Source: Candidatus Kirkpatrickella diaphorinae (lineage in GTDB: Bacteria; Pseudomonadota; Alphaproteobacteria; Acetobacterales; Acetobacteraceae). From it: a stretch of 64,000 nucleotides of DNA. The stretch lies in assembly GCF_025736875.1 (NCBI RefSeq), contig NZ_CP107052.1, forward strand, positions 856,001 through 920,000. Reading direction: 5' to 3'. Below, piece after piece: positions 24,559-34,711 of this stretch. The translations under genes were made by a program, and so were the position numbers. Each line of letters starts with the position of its first letter. Within the stretch, counting starts at the first letter, position 1. The notes beneath the pieces were generated by a model. That model searched no databases. It saw nothing but the letters and a program-made list of their open reading frames with translations, and was not told the origin of the DNA.

Positions 24559-24632
24559 TGGCTGGGGGACCTGGATTCGAACCAGGGCTGACCGGGTCAG
24601 AGCCGGTAGTTCTACCGCTAAACTATCCCCCA
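24559..24632 (-). tRNA. tRNA-Gln (anticodon CTG)
   Basis: The minus strand folds into a full cloverleaf of 74 bases: acceptor TGGGGGA paired with TCCCCCA, D-arm with AGCGGTAGAA, anticodon stem ACCGG/CCGGT with loop CTCTGAC (anticodon CTG), and T-arm CTGGTTCGAATCCAG. The discriminator G is followed by an encoded CCA. The weak U1-A72 closing pair and the arm sequences agree with glutamine tRNAs. Confidence 0.96.
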
Positions 24633-24807
24633 GCAATGCGCGTGTCAGACAACACACATGCGGTGGCATCGACTTAGCATTACGCCCCGCATGACACAAG
24701 CCCCAAATCTGCCCCTTCGTCAGCCATGTGAAACACGGAAAATTGCGTTGCGTTACCGCGCGTTACAACAATCGTCAGAGATTTTACTTGGCGGTTAATA
24801 TGGATAA

Positions 24808-25632
24808 ATGGTTATCTTCATCCTCATGAAGCCATCAGATCAACGCAGAGGCACAGGGCGGAAGCCGGGTCCATCATCACAGGCCGCGACGCGCATTCCG
24901 GGCCGCGCATTGAAGAGCGCCGCCCAGCCCGGTGCGGAAGATGCAGGGCATGACGGGAAAAGCGTCGGCGCGATGCGCGCCAAGACGGTGACGTTGCGTA
25001 AGGCGCGGGGCAAGACAACATCCCAGCAACGTTGGCTGCAACGGCAGTTGAATGACCCCTACGTCGCCGCCGCAAGGGCGCAGGGATGGCGCTCGCGCGC
25101 CGCCTTCAAACTGATCGATATGGATGACCGTTTTTCACTGATCAAACCAGGCGCGAAAATTGTGGATCTCGGCGCGGCGCCAGGGGGCTGGAGTCAGGTC
25201 GCCGTCAAACGCCACGCAGCGCGTGTTGTCGGTATCGACCTCCTACCGATTGACCCTGTCAGCGGCGCGGATTTCATTGAAGGCGATTTTACCGACCCGT
25301 CAATGGACACGCAGCTTCTCGCCCTTCTAGGTGGTAAAGCGGATATTGTCCTCTCCGACATGGCGCCCAACACGACGGGCCACGCCGCGACGGACCATCT
25401 GCGCATCATGGGACTGGCGGAAGCCGCGCTGGATTTCGCCACATCCGTGCTGGAAGAGGGGGGCAGCTTTGTCGCCAAAGTCTTTCAAGGCGGGTCGGAG
25501 CGCACAATGTTACAGCGCCTTAAACAGCATTTCGCGTCGGTGCGTCACGTCAAGCCCCCCTCCTCCCGCAAGGAGTCGAGTGAGCTTTACGTTGTGGCAC
25601 AGGGTTACCGACCCGCCGCGATAACGCACTGA
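24808..25632 (+). CDS. rlmE: 23S rRNA 2'-O-ribose U2552 methyltransferase RlmE (FtsJ)
   Basis: Methylates the ribose of U2552 in the 23S rRNA A-loop during late assembly of the large subunit. The SAM-binding motif VDLGAAPGGWSQVA and the K-D-K-E catalytic residues (AAFKLID, LSDMAPNTTG, VAKVFQ, SSELYVV) are all present. The 274-residue protein has a basic, low-complexity N-terminal extension of about 70 residues relative to E. coli, as often in alphaproteobacteria. The start is uncertain: 24808 or the ATG at 24826 are possible, neither with a clear ribosome-binding site. It converges with the ROK kinase gene. Confidence 0.93.
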   Translation: MVIFILMKPSDQRRGTGRKPGPSSQAATRIPGRALKSAAQPGAEDAGHDGKSVGAMRAKTVTLRKARGKTTSQQRWLQRQLNDPYVAAARAQGWRSRAAFKLIDMDDRFSLIKPGAKIVDLGAAPGGWSQVAVKRHAARVVGIDLLPIDPVSGADFIEGDFTDPSMDTQLLALLGGKADIVLSDMAPNTTGHAATDHLRIMGLAEAALDFATSVLEEGGSFVAKVFQGGSERTMLQRLKQHFASVRHVKPPSSRKESSELYVVAQGYRPAAITH

Positions 25633-25645
25633 CGCCGATCATGGC

Positions 25646-26593
25646 TCAGGATGTCACGCCCGCATCCACAGGCCAGAGCCAGGCCGCACCCCGCACACCG
25701 GAGCTGTCGCCATGCATATTCTGCACAATCGGGGTGGTGCAGGTCGGTGTGATGACATGTCGCTGCAAAAGCGGCGGGACGCGTTCATACAGGGAAGAGA
25801 GATTGGACACGCCGCCCCCCAGAACGATCATATCCGGGTCAAGGAAGTTGATGATCATGGCGCAGGCGCGGGATAATTTATCAACATACCGGTCAAGCGC
25901 CCTGGCGGCGTCCGTATCTCCTTCCGCAGCGGCCTGTTCGATCCCTGCCGTATTGCGGTGGCCAACGCCTTTCCAGTCCTGCGCAAGTGACGCCCCGCAG
26001 AGATACCGCTCCAGACAGCCTTCATTACCGCAGAAACAGCGTGGCAGCGGGAACTCCTCCTTACGAAGCCAGGGTAAGGGCATATGCCCCCATTCACCCG
26101 CGATGGAATGTCGGCCGCCAATGACTTTGCCCTCACAGACAATGCCGCCGCCCATCCCGGTGCCGAGGATGACGCCAAACACAACGCGCTGCCCGGCGCC
26201 GGCGCCGTCAGACGCCTCGGAAAGGGCAAAGCAGTTTGCATCATTCTCGACGCGCACCTGACGTTGCAGGGCGGTATCGAGGTCCTTGCCGAAGGGCTGA
26301 TGGTTCAGCCAGGTGGCATTGGCGTTTTTGACGAGTCCTGTTTCAGGTGAGATGGCACCCGGAATACCAATACCCAGCGATGTTGTGGATTTGCCGCTCG
26401 ATTTGTTCTGGAATGGCGCGGCATTGAGTCGCGCCTCGACATCAAACACAAAATCACGAACAGCGATCACGGCGTCCTGATAAATGCCCGGATTGGGCAC
26501 ACGCTCCCGCAGCACAAGCGCGCCGGAACGATCGAGAACCGCGATCTCGATTTTGGTACCGCCAAAATCGATACCTAGACGATAATCAGCCAT
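25646..26593 (-). CDS. ROK family sugar kinase (fructokinase/Mak type)
   Basis: A 315-residue cytoplasmic kinase that probably phosphorylates fructose or mannose. DFGGTK at 9-14 is the ATP phosphate-binding motif, ENDANCFALSE contains the catalytic aspartate, GTGMGGGI binds ATP, and GEWGHMPLPW plus CFCGNEGCLE form the ROK sugar and zinc sites as in E. coli Mak. Fructose is a frequent oxidation product or substrate in acetic acid bacteria, which fits. The gene stands alone and meets rlmE tail to tail with 13 bases between. N-acetylglucosamine kinase activity cannot be excluded. Confidence 0.87.
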   Translation of the reverse strand: MADYRLGIDFGGTKIEIAVLDRSGALVLRERVPNPGIYQDAVIAVRDFVFDVEARLNAAPFQNKSSGKSTTSLGIGIPGAISPETGLVKNANATWLNHQPFGKDLDTALQRQVRVENDANCFALSEASDGAGAGQRVVFGVILGTGMGGGIVCEGKVIGGRHSIAGEWGHMPLPWLRKEEFPLPRCFCGNEGCLERYLCGASLAQDWKGVGHRNTAGIEQAAAEGDTDAARALDRYVDKLSRACAMIINFLDPDMIVLGGGVSNLSSLYERVPPLLQRHVITPTCTTPIVQNMHGDSSGVRGAAWLWPVDAGVTS

Positions 26594-26718
26594 AAAGAAG
26601 ACCTTAATAAATATACGTCACAAGAAAGACGACGGCGCATGATGCGCAGTTATCCGCGTGACGTAAAGACTATACCTTCGCCAGTTGGATCTTGACCCTT
26701 ATCGCAGAGACACTCATC

Positions 26719-26976
26719 ATGAACAGGATGAAACCTGACCTCGCATCGACGATGATTTTTGACGCAAGGCACCTTAAATGCCCGATTTCCGTGCTTGCGG
26801 CCAAGAAATTTCTCAGTCGCGTTGCCGCAGGCGCGGCGGTCGAGGTGATCTCGGATGATCGTGCAAGCCTTGCCGGTTTCCAGGCTTTATGCCGGGATCG
26901 TCACCATCATTTGATCGGCTTCAAGGATCGTGGTGACGCTTTTACATTGACGATTTTGCGTCGCGATACCGTTTAA
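26719..26976 (+). CDS. TusA-like sulfurtransferase family protein
   Basis: A short cytoplasmic protein (85 residues from this ATG) with the family core DARHLKCPISVLAAKK, where C21 and P22 are the active CP pair that carries persulfide sulfur. It could take part in tRNA thiolation or molybdenum-cofactor sulfur transfer. A TTG at 26692 and an ATG at 26728 are alternative starts; none has a strong ribosome-binding site. No other sulfur-relay genes lie nearby, so its partner is unknown. Confidence 0.75.
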   Translation: MNRMKPDLASTMIFDARHLKCPISVLAAKKFLSRVAAGAAVEVISDDRASLAGFQALCRDRHHHLIGFKDRGDAFTLTILRRDTV

Positions 26977-27126
26977 AGTTACAGTATATGTGGCAAAAAA
27001 TCACCGTTTTTCGAGAGAAACCGAACCTGCGCGACGTTAAACGTTGGCGAAATGCCCCCTGCGCGCTATCCCTCCCCTCTCGGCGATGGGGCCTGTCAGA
27101 CTTACTGAGGAACTGGTGAATTTAAG

Positions 27127-27393
27127 ATGAACAAAGACCTCTTGAAAATGTCTTTTGAGGACGCTCTCAGTGAGCTTGAGAATATTGTCCGCGGCCTGGA
27201 AAACGGCCAGATGAAGCTTGAAGAGGCCATCACCGCCTATGAACGCGGCGCGGCGCTGCGGCGTCATTGTGATCTTAAACTCAATGAGGCGGAGATGCGC
27301 GTCCAGAATATCCTCGATCGTGACCGTGCCACCAATGACAGCGCCGCGCAGCATGATGGCACCGCCCCCGGCGCGCGAGATGTCACCTCATGA
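27127..27393 (+). CDS. xseB: Exodeoxyribonuclease VII small subunit
   Basis: An 88-residue helical protein with the standard pattern MSFEDALSELENIVRGLE and MKLEEAITAYERGAALRRHC. It binds the large subunit XseA (not in the window) to degrade single-stranded DNA. It opens the xseB-ispA-dxs-tlyA series, and its stop overlaps the ispA start as ATGA. Confidence 0.94.
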   Translation: MNKDLLKMSFEDALSELENIVRGLENGQMKLEEAITAYERGAALRRHCDLKLNEAEMRVQNILDRDRATNDSAAQHDGTAPGARDVTS

Positions 27394-28319
27394 ACCTCCA
27401 GTCCCCAGTCACAACGTCATCTATGAAAACTTCTCAAGACCTCACAGCCTCCCTCAAGCGGGCAGCGACCGCGATTGAAGCGACCATCGCCGCCCTTCTG
27501 CCTGACGTGACGGGGGATGAGCAGATTCTGATTGATGCCATGCGTTACGCCTCACTCAATGGCGGCAAACGCCTTCGCGGCTACCTCGCCACGGAGGTCG
27601 CGTCGATTTTCCATGCTGAGTCACGCGGTGCGCTGCGCGTCGCGGCCTCTGTTGAGATGTTGCACGCTTATAGTCTGGTCCATGATGATCTCCCCTCCAT
27701 GGATGATGATGACCTCCGCCGTGGCCAGCCTTCAACCCATCGCAAATTTGATGAAGCCATCGCCATTCTCGCCGGTGATGCACTGCAAACCAAAGCTTTT
27801 GAAATCCTCGCAAGTGCGGAAACCCATCCCGACCCGGCCATTCAGGTGCGTCTCGTCGCCGCTTTGGCTGAAGCTTCCGGCGCGGCGGGAATGGTGGGGG
27901 GTCAGGTCGTTGATATCCGGGGAGAAGGCCGCAATCTACCGATTGACCAGGTGCGCCGCCTTCACGCCATGAAAACAGGCGCGCTGATTCGTTATGCTGC
28001 CGTCTCCGGCGCGATTCTCGGCGGTGCGGATTCAAGGGAGCGGGCCATGATCGACGCTTACGGGCGAGACCTTGGCACGGCGTTTCAGGTGGCGGATGAC
28101 GTGCTTGACTCCACGGCCACGGAAGCGGAACTCGGTAAAACCGCCGGAAAGGACGCCGCAAGCGGAAAATCGACTTATGTCGCATTACTCGGTATTGAAG
28201 GCGCAAAGGCGGAAGCAGCGCGCCTGGCGGAGAGCGCCGTCGCGTCCCTGTCAATTTTTGGAGAGCGCGCCGACGCGCTCAGAGCCCTGGCTCGTTATGT
28301 CGTCGAACGGAGAAATTGA
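27390..28319 (+). CDS. ispA: Farnesyl (geranyl) diphosphate synthase
   Basis: A 309-residue trans-prenyltransferase that builds farnesyl diphosphate from IPP and DMAPP for quinones, undecaprenyl carriers and hopanoids. GGKRLRG (58-64) binds IPP, the first aspartate-rich motif is [10 protein letters not shown] (99-108) with four residues between the aspartates as in bacterial FPP synthases, and the second is DDVLD near 236. I start at the ATG overlapping the xseB stop; an internal ATG at 27423 is also possible. It supplies the polyprenyl synthase at the window's right end. Confidence 0.94.
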   Translation: MNLQSPVTTSSMKTSQDLTASLKRAATAIEATIAALLPDVTGDEQILIDAMRYASLNGGKRLRGYLATEVASIFHAESRGALRVAASVEMLHAYSLVHDDLPSMDDDDLRRGQPSTHRKFDEAIAILAGDALQTKAFEILASAETHPDPAIQVRLVAALAEASGAAGMVGGQVVDIRGEGRNLPIDQVRRLHAMKTGALIRYAAVSGAILGGADSRERAMIDAYGRDLGTAFQVADDVLDSTATEAELGKTAGKDAASGKSTYVALLGIEGAKAEAARLAESAVASLSIFGERADALRALARYVVERRN

Positions 28320-28324
28320 ACACG

Positions 28325-30319
28325 ATGTCAAATCTGGATAATGGACGTTCCGTCTCGACGATACCGACGCTCGGCAAATACCCGCTGCTTGACCGCGTCA
28401 CCACGCCGGATGATCTGAAAAACCTGTCAATTGATCAACTTCGGCAGCTTGCCAGTGAGTTGCGCTCAGAGACGATTGACACCGTCTCAACAACCGGGGG
28501 CCATTTGGGGGCCTCGCTGGGCGTCGTGGAACTGACCATCGCCATGCATGCGGTTTTCGATACGCCGGATGATAAAATCATCTGGGATGTCGGCCATCAG
28601 GCTTATCCGCATAAAATCCTGACGGGGCGTCGGGACCGCATCCGCAGCCTTCGCCAGCCGGGGGGGCTCTCCGGCTTTACCCGCCGCGCTGAAAGCCCTT
28701 ACGATCCGTTCGGCGCCGCGCATTCCTCCACCTCGATTTCCGCGGGGCTGGGCATGGCGGTGGCGCATCACTTCCAGGCGGAAAAAGATGCGTCTTACCG
28801 GGAGCGTTCCGTTCTGGCCGTCATTGGTGACGGGTCCATTTCCGCCGGCATGGCCTATGAAGCGATGAATAACGCCGCCGTCGCCGGGCCTGGCGCAAAA
28901 CGCCTCATCGTGATTCTCAATGATAATGAGATGTCGATCGCCCCGCCTGTGGGCTCCATGTCCAAATATCTTTCCCGCCTGATGACGTCGCGGCAGTTTC
29001 TGGGCCTGCGTGATCTGGCCGGGCGTTTCGCCAAGCACCTTCCTTCCCGCCTGGAACATGCCGCCAAACGCGCGGAGGAGCTGACGCGCGGGCTGATCAT
29101 CGGGGGCACGTTATTTGAGGAGCTGGGTTTCTATTATGTCGGCCCGGTGGATGGACACGACCTGACTCAGCTTGTCCCGATATTGCGCAATCTGCGTGAT
29201 AATAATGAAGGCCCCATCCTTCTGCATGCCATTACCGAGAAGGGGCGCGGCTACCAGCCTGCCGAATCCGCGGGCGACAAATACCACGCCGTGAATCTCT
29301 TCAATGTGGTGACGGGAGAGCAGAAAAAAGCGCCTTCCGGCCCGCCAAGCTATACCTCCGTCATGTCGCGAGAGCTTCTGCGCTGTGCGGGTGAGGATGA
29401 TCGCCTCGTCGCCATCACCGCAGCCATGCCCTCCGGCACCGGACTGGATGCTTTCGCGAAATCCTACCCCGAGCGCTTCTTTGATGTCGGCATTGCGGAA
29501 CAACATGCGGTGACCTTCGCAGCGGGTATGGCAACGGAGGGCCTCCGTCCCGTCTGCGCCATTTATTCAACCTTTCTGCAGCGCGCTTATGATCAGGTTG
29601 TCCATGATGTGGACCTGCAAAACCTCCCTGTGCGCTTCATGATTGACCGCGCCGGGCTGGTGGGCGCGGATGGCGCGACCCATGCAGGGTCATTTGATCT
29701 CAATTATCTGTGTTGCCTGCCCAATATGGTTGTCATGGCCCCGAGTGATGAGATTGAACTCACGCATATGACCGCCACGGCCTGCGCCTATGATTCCGGG
29801 CCGATCGCGCTGCGTTACCCACGCGGCAGCGGCATCGGGCTTGACCTTCCCGAGAAGGGCGAGGTGCTGCAAATCGGCGTCGGGCGTATCGTGCAGGAGG
29901 CCAATACGCGCCCTGATCAGAAACGCGGCGTGGCAATCCTGTCCCTCGGGACACGGCTTGAAGAATCGCGCAAAGCGGCTGACAGCCTGGCCGCGCAGGG
30001 CATCCCCGTCACTGTCGCCGATGCTCGCTTTGCCAAGCCGGTTGATACGGCGCTGATCGACAGACTGGCGAAACGTCACGATGTCTTCATTACGCTTGAA
30101 GAAGGCGCTGCGGGTGGTTTCAGCAGTCTGGTCGTGCGGCATCTTGCGGAGACAGGGCAGCTTGACCACGTGAAATTCCGCCCGATGGCCCTGCCCGACG
30201 CCTATATCGACCATAACAAGCCGGATGCCCAATATGATGAGGCGGGCCTGACCGCACGCCATATCGTCGCGACCGCGGCGACGGCCCTTGGCGTGGACAT
30301 CGAAGCCCAGTCCGCTTAA
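28325..30319 (+). CDS. dxs: 1-deoxy-D-xylulose-5-phosphate synthase
   Basis: The 664-residue ThDP enzyme makes the first precursor of the MEP isoprenoid pathway from pyruvate and glyceraldehyde 3-phosphate. [18 protein letters not shown] followed by NDN is the ThDP motif; [11 protein letters not shown] and [15 protein letters not shown] are further family marks. GGAGAA ends 10 bases before the ATG at 28325; a TTG at 28316 is too close to that site. It follows ispA by 5 bases and its stop shares a base with the tlyA ATG, giving an isoprenoid operon. Confidence 0.96.
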   Translation: MSNLDNGRSVSTIPTLGKYPLLDRVTTPDDLKNLSIDQLRQLASELRSETIDTVSTTGGHLGASLGVVELTIAMHAVFDTPDDKIIWDVGHQAYPHKILTGRRDRIRSLRQPGGLSGFTRRAESPYDPFGAAHSSTSISAGLGMAVAHHFQAEKDASYRERSVLAVIGDGSISAGMAYEAMNNAAVAGPGAKRLIVILNDNEMSIAPPVGSMSKYLSRLMTSRQFLGLRDLAGRFAKHLPSRLEHAAKRAEELTRGLIIGGTLFEELGFYYVGPVDGHDLTQLVPILRNLRDNNEGPILLHAITEKGRGYQPAESAGDKYHAVNLFNVVTGEQKKAPSGPPSYTSVMSRELLRCAGEDDRLVAITAAMPSGTGLDAFAKSYPERFFDVGIAEQHAVTFAAGMATEGLRPVCAIYSTFLQRAYDQVVHDVDLQNLPVRFMIDRAGLVGADGATHAGSFDLNYLCCLPNMVVMAPSDEIELTHMTATACAYDSGPIALRYPRGSGIGLDLPEKGEVLQIGVGRIVQEANTRPDQKRGVAILSLGTRLEESRKAADSLAAQGIPVTVADARFAKPVDTALIDRLAKRHDVFITLEEGAAGGFSSLVVRHLAETGQLDHVKFRPMALPDAYIDHNKPDAQYDEAGLTARHIVATAATALGVDIEAQSA

Positions 30320-31062
30320 TGGCAAAGAAAGTTCGGGCCGACCTCCTCCTCGTCTCACGCGGACTGGTGGAAACGCGGGCCCGCGCCCAGGCCATGATTA
30401 TGGCCGGACTGGTTTTTACAGGTGAGAAGCGCGTCGCCAAACCGGGGGATAATCTTGGTGAAGATGCGGCGCTTTCCGTGCGCGGGCAGGACCATCCCTG
30501 GGTGTCACGCGGCGGGCTGAAGCTCGACCATGCCATTCGGCATTTCAAGCTCGATGCCACGGATCGCGTCGCGTTGGATATCGGGGCGTCAACAGGCGGC
30601 TTCACCGATGTGCTTCTCACCCATGGCGCGCGCAAGGTTTACGCGGTCGATGTGGGGCATGGGCAGCTCGCCTGGCGCCTGCGCTCTGACCCACGCGTTG
30701 AGGTGCGGGAAAAATGCAACGCACGTAACCTGTCGGAACAGGACGTGCCCGAGCCTGTCAATATCCTCGTCTGTGACGCGAGCTTCATCGGGCTGAGGAC
30801 GATCCTCCCCGCTTCATTGGCTCTTTGCGCGCCCGGAAGCTGGGCGGTCGCGCTGATCAAACCCCAATTTGAGGCGGGACGCGCGGAAATCGGCGCGAAA
30901 GGGGTGGTGCGCGACCCGCAGGTGCATCAACGCGTCTGCGATGAAATTACTGATTGGTGGCGAAATCTGCCCGGCTGGGAGGTGCGCGGCGTGGAGCTCA
31001 GCCCGATTACCGGCCCGGAAGGCAATCGGGAATTTCTTATCGCGGCACGACGTCCGGACTAA
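30319..31062 (+). CDS. tlyA: TlyA family rRNA 2'-O-methyltransferase
   Basis: A 247-residue protein with an N-terminal S4 RNA-binding domain (about 1-62, VRADLLLVSRGLVETRARAQ) and an FtsJ-like methyltransferase domain opening with LDIGASTGGFTDVLL. Homologues methylate cytidine ribose in rRNA and were once called hemolysins. It overlaps dxs at TAATG, an order common in alphaproteobacteria. Confidence 0.92.
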   Translation: MAKKVRADLLLVSRGLVETRARAQAMIMAGLVFTGEKRVAKPGDNLGEDAALSVRGQDHPWVSRGGLKLDHAIRHFKLDATDRVALDIGASTGGFTDVLLTHGARKVYAVDVGHGQLAWRLRSDPRVEVREKCNARNLSEQDVPEPVNILVCDASFIGLRTILPASLALCAPGSWAVALIKPQFEAGRAEIGAKGVVRDPQVHQRVCDEITDWWRNLPGWEVRGVELSPITGPEGNREFLIAARRPD

Positions 31063-31128
31063 AATTTCGGGCTTCATGACGTTTTGGTTTAAAAAACAGC
31101 CCGACTTTATGATAAGTCATCTCCCATT

Positions 31129-32346
31129 ATGACAGATAGCGTTTCGCTACCCGACCTCACTGCTGATGAACAGGCGCGCATTCAGGCCAAAGCCGCGCTT
31201 TTTCCGCCACCTTCGCCCGTCCTTGCTGATGGGCGGAAAGATCTGGTCGGGTTGTCGCGCGAGGAGCTGATCGCTGAACTTGCCCTTCTGGGTGAAAAGC
31301 CTTTTCGCGCCAAGCAGCTCTGGCACTGGATCTATCATCAGGGCGTCACGCAATTTGATGAAATGAGTTCCATTTCCCGCCCATTGCGGGAGAAACTTGC
31401 CAATACGTATGTTGTCGGACGGCCGGATATTACAACTCAGCAGACGGCCCGCGACGACACGCGCAAATTCCTGTTCCGTTTCCGCGATGGGCAGGAGGCT
31501 GAAACGGTCTATATCCCTGATCGGCGGAAGGATCGCGGCGCGGTGTGCATTTCCTCCCAGGTGGGTTGCACCCTCTCATGCAGTTTCTGCCACACAGGCA
31601 CGCAGAAACTTGTGCGCAATCTCGGGGCGGCGGAAATTGTCAGCCAGTTCATGGCGGCGCGTGACAGTTACGGGGAGTGGCCCAGCCCGACGGGCGACAC
31701 GCCGCGTCTGCTCTCAACCATTGTCATGATGGGCATGGGTGAACCTCTTTATAACTACGATGAAGTCGCAAAAGCGATTAACATCATCACGGATGGTGAA
31801 GGCATCGCATTATCCCGCCGCCGCATCACCCTCTCAACGTCCGGCGTCGTGCCGATGATGGATCGTTGTGGCAGCGAACTCGGTGTCAATCTGGCCATTT
31901 CCCTCCATGCCGTGCGGGATGAATTGCGCGATGTTCTGGTCCCGCTTAATCGCAAATACCCGATTGCGGAGCTGATGGAAGCATGTCGCCGCTACCCTTC
32001 TGCTTCCAATTCCCGGCGCATTACGTTTGAATATGTGATGTTGCGCGGCGTCAATGACAGTGTCGCCGACGCACGGGCGCTTGTTCGGCTGATTCGCGAC
32101 ATGCCCGCGAAAGTCAATCTCATCCCGTTCAACCCATGGCCCGGCTCTGACTATCAGACCTCCACGCGGGAAGCGGTGGAAAAATTCGCCGCCATTATCA
32201 TGGATGCCGGTTTCGCCTCCCCCATTCGGATGCCACGCGGGCGGGAGATCCTGGCAGCCTGCGGACAATTAAAGACGGAAAGCCAGCGTGTCCGGCGCGC
32301 ATCCGCTGACCGCGCTGGTGATAACGGCCCGCAGGACGCCGTTTGA
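31129..32346 (+). CDS. rlmN: 23S rRNA/tRNA adenine-C2 methyltransferase RlmN
   Basis: A 405-residue radical-SAM enzyme that methylates C2 of A2503 in 23S rRNA and A37 in some tRNAs. The CX3CX2C iron-sulfur motif is C147-TLS-C151-SF-C154 ([12 protein letters not shown]), preceded by the family sequence [10 protein letters not shown]-terminal [12 protein letters not shown] holds the cysteine that relays the methyl group. The C-terminal about 20 residues are a charged tail. It lies alone between tlyA and argG. Confidence 0.95.
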   Translation: MTDSVSLPDLTADEQARIQAKAALFPPPSPVLADGRKDLVGLSREELIAELALLGEKPFRAKQLWHWIYHQGVTQFDEMSSISRPLREKLANTYVVGRPDITTQQTARDDTRKFLFRFRDGQEAETVYIPDRRKDRGAVCISSQVGCTLSCSFCHTGTQKLVRNLGAAEIVSQFMAARDSYGEWPSPTGDTPRLLSTIVMMGMGEPLYNYDEVAKAINIITDGEGIALSRRRITLSTSGVVPMMDRCGSELGVNLAISLHAVRDELRDVLVPLNRKYPIAELMEACRRYPSASNSRRITFEYVMLRGVNDSVADARALVRLIRDMPAKVNLIPFNPWPGSDYQTSTREAVEKFAAIIMDAGFASPIRMPRGREILAACGQLKTESQRVRRASADRAGDNGPQDAV

Positions 32347-32414
32347 CGCGTTGACGTCCGGTAACAAACTGTTAGATTTTCCGACAAGATGCACTTTAGA
32401 GAAAGAACGCCCCG

Positions 32415-33644
32415 ATGACCGCTCCCCACGTCAAGAAAGTCGTACTCGCTTATTCCGGTGGGTTGGATACATCGGTCATTCTTCGCTGGCTGCAGAAAGC
32501 TTATCATTGTGAAGTTGTCACCTTCACGGCAGATCTCGGCCAGGGTGAGGAGCTGGAGCCCGCCCGGAAAAAAGCCGAAATGTTCGGCATTAAGGAGATC
32601 TTCGTGGAAGACCTCCGCGAAACTTTCGTTAAAGACTTCGTCTTTCCGATGTTTCGCGCCAACACGCTTTATGAGGGGCAGTATCTTCTCGGGACATCCA
32701 TTGCCCGCCCGCTAATCGCGCAGCGTCAGATTGAAATCGCCCAGCAGGTCGGCGCTGATGCGGTCGCGCATGGGGCGACCGGTAAAGGCAACGATCAGGT
32801 CCGGTTTGAGCTCGCTTATTATGCGCTGAAGCCCGATATCAAAGTCATTGCCCCCTGGCGGGAGTGGGACCTGACCTCCCGCACGAAGCTTCTCGCTTTC
32901 GCGGAGGAAAATCAGATTCCCGTCACGAAGGACAAGCGCGGTGAGGCGCCTTTCTCGGTCGATGCCAACTTGCTGCACTCCTCTTCAGAGGGGAAAATCC
33001 TGGAAGATCCCGCCCTGGCGCCGGATGAAATCGTCTTTCAACGCACAGTATCACCTGAAAACGCGCCTGACCGCGCGACCGAAATCACAATCGATTTCAA
33101 AAACGGGGACCCGGTCGCGCTGAATGGTGAAGCACTTTCACCCGCGACGCTGCTGACGCGTCTTAACGCGCTCGGGCGTGATAATGGCATCGGGCGGCTT
33201 GACCTGGTTGAGAACCGCTTTGTTGGCATGAAGTCCCGCGGCATTTACGAAACACCGGGCGGGACCATCCTGCTGGCCGCGCATCGCAGCATTGAGTCCA
33301 TCACGCTCGATCGTGAGGCGATGCACCTTAAAGACAGTTTAATGCCGCGTTATGCGGAGATTATTTATAACGGCTTCTGGTTCTCGCCCGAGCGGCGGAT
33401 GCTTCAGGCACTGATTGATGCAAGCCAGCAATCTGTCGAGGGGCGCGTGCGTTTGAAGCTCTATAAAGGTAACGTCATCTGCGTTGGACGTGAAAGCCCG
33501 ACAAGCCTGTATGACACGCGCGTCGTCACTTTTGAGGATGATGCGGGTGCTTATAACCAGGTTGACGCGCAAGGCTTCATCCGTTTGAACGCTTTGCGCC
33601 TGCGCCTGGGGGGCCAAGTCGGTCGTAAAGGCGGGCGCTTGTAA
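32415..33644 (+). CDS. argG: Argininosuccinate synthase
   Basis: A 409-residue enzyme joining citrulline and aspartate with ATP in arginine synthesis. The PP-loop AYSGGLDTS (about 13-21) and [13 protein letters not shown] (about 118-130) are diagnostic, and length is normal. It is followed after 22 bases by the FKBP lipoprotein gene, which has no evident functional link. Confidence 0.97.
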   Translation: MTAPHVKKVVLAYSGGLDTSVILRWLQKAYHCEVVTFTADLGQGEELEPARKKAEMFGIKEIFVEDLRETFVKDFVFPMFRANTLYEGQYLLGTSIARPLIAQRQIEIAQQVGADAVAHGATGKGNDQVRFELAYYALKPDIKVIAPWREWDLTSRTKLLAFAEENQIPVTKDKRGEAPFSVDANLLHSSSEGKILEDPALAPDEIVFQRTVSPENAPDRATEITIDFKNGDPVALNGEALSPATLLTRLNALGRDNGIGRLDLVENRFVGMKSRGIYETPGGTILLAAHRSIESITLDREAMHLKDSLMPRYAEIIYNGFWFSPERRMLQALIDASQQSVEGRVRLKLYKGNVICVGRESPTSLYDTRVVTFEDDAGAYNQVDAQGFIRLNALRLRLGGQVGRKGGRL

Positions 33645-33666
33645 TTATAAATAAGCGGAGCGAGAC

Positions 33667-34158
33667 ATGACCCGGCTTTACCCTGCCCTCAAAACGTCGC
33701 TTGCCATGGCTTTTTGCCTCACCCTGCTCTCCTGCGGGTCCGGCCCGAAGGAAGAGCCGGAACTGACCCCCGAGCAGTTCATGGCAAAGATGCGTGCGCA
33801 ACCCGGCGTCAAGACGCTGCCGGATGGGCTGGCCTATAAAATCCTCAAATCAGGCCCGAAAGACGGTCTTTCCCCCGTGAAAGGCCAGACCATGATGGTG
33901 ATTTATGAAGGGCGCCTGCCGGACGGGGCCATTTTTGACAGCTCCGATCAACATGGCACAGGGGCCTATATGCAAATGGGGCTTGACGGGCTTGTGCCTG
34001 GCTGGATGGAAGCCCTGCCTATGATGCATGTGGGGGATGAATGGATGCTTTATCTGCCGCCGAAACTCGCTTACGGTAAGCGTTCCATGGGCATCATCCC
34101 GCCAAACAGCCCGCTCGTTTTCAAAATCCGCCTGCTCGGGGTCGGTCAACGGGAATAA
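33667..34158 (+). CDS. FKBP-type peptidyl-prolyl isomerase, lipoprotein
   Basis: A 163-residue protein with a lipoprotein signal (LTLLSC, C23) and an FKBP domain: VIYEGRLPDGAIFDSS, GLVPGWMEALPMMHVGDEW and YLPPKLAYGKR. It would assist folding of periplasmic or outer-membrane proteins. An AGCGGAGCGAGAC leader gives a ribosome-binding site. Its stop is 3 bases before the next gene, a lipoprotein cytochrome c, so the two are co-translated. Confidence 0.9.
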   Translation: MTRLYPALKTSLAMAFCLTLLSCGSGPKEEPELTPEQFMAKMRAQPGVKTLPDGLAYKILKSGPKDGLSPVKGQTMMVIYEGRLPDGAIFDSSDQHGTGAYMQMGLDGLVPGWMEALPMMHVGDEWMLYLPPKLAYGKRSMGIIPPNSPLVFKIRLLGVGQRE

Positions 34159-34161
34159 AAT

Positions 34162-34623
34162 ATGCGCGTCCCTCTCGCGTTCGCGCCACTCCTGGGTTTG
34201 GTCCTCATTCTAGCCGGGTGCAAGGAGAAACCGCCCGGGCAGAAGCGATATGGCCCGAATTGCGGGATCTGCCATCATAACGGCACCGGCCAGACGGGGG
34301 AATTTCCGCCGCTGGTCGGGCGTCTGGATGTCATTGCGCGCACGCCGGAAGGACAGAAATTTCTCGCATCCGTCATGATCAACGGGCTCAATGGCCCGAT
34401 TATGGCGAATGGCGCGCGATATAACTTCGCCATGCCGCCTTTCGACCGGCTGCGTGATGATGACCTTGCCCTCATCCTTAACTGGCTGATTGCCCGCGGA
34501 AAAACATCGCCGCCTCCCGTCATGTCACCGCGCATCTTCCAGGAAGCGCGTCAGGCGAAAATCGGCCCGGAGAAGACCCGTAAGCTGCGCCTTGACCTGC
34601 AGAAAAAGGGCCTCATCCCGTAA
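34162..34623 (+). CDS. Monohaem cytochrome c lipoprotein
   Basis: A 153-residue c-type cytochrome. The lipobox LILAGC puts the lipid on C20, directly before the haem motif C34-GI-C37-H38, and FAMPPFD near 93 offers the distal methionine. The pattern resembles small cytochrome c domains such as those of quinol-dehydrogenase tails. It would be a membrane-tethered periplasmic electron carrier. The partner is unknown; the upstream FKBP isomerase is in the same operon. Confidence 0.88.
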   Translation: MRVPLAFAPLLGLVLILAGCKEKPPGQKRYGPNCGICHHNGTGQTGEFPPLVGRLDVIARTPEGQKFLASVMINGLNGPIMANGARYNFAMPPFDRLRDDDLALILNWLIARGKTSPPPVMSPRIFQEARQAKIGPEKTRKLRLDLQKKGLIP

Positions 34624-34711
34624 CAAAACCAAGCGCAAGACCCTTGCAGCGCCATCCGGCAAAAATTGAAGAGAAGATTGACGGACAGGCCCAAAAACCG
34701 GAAAATACATC

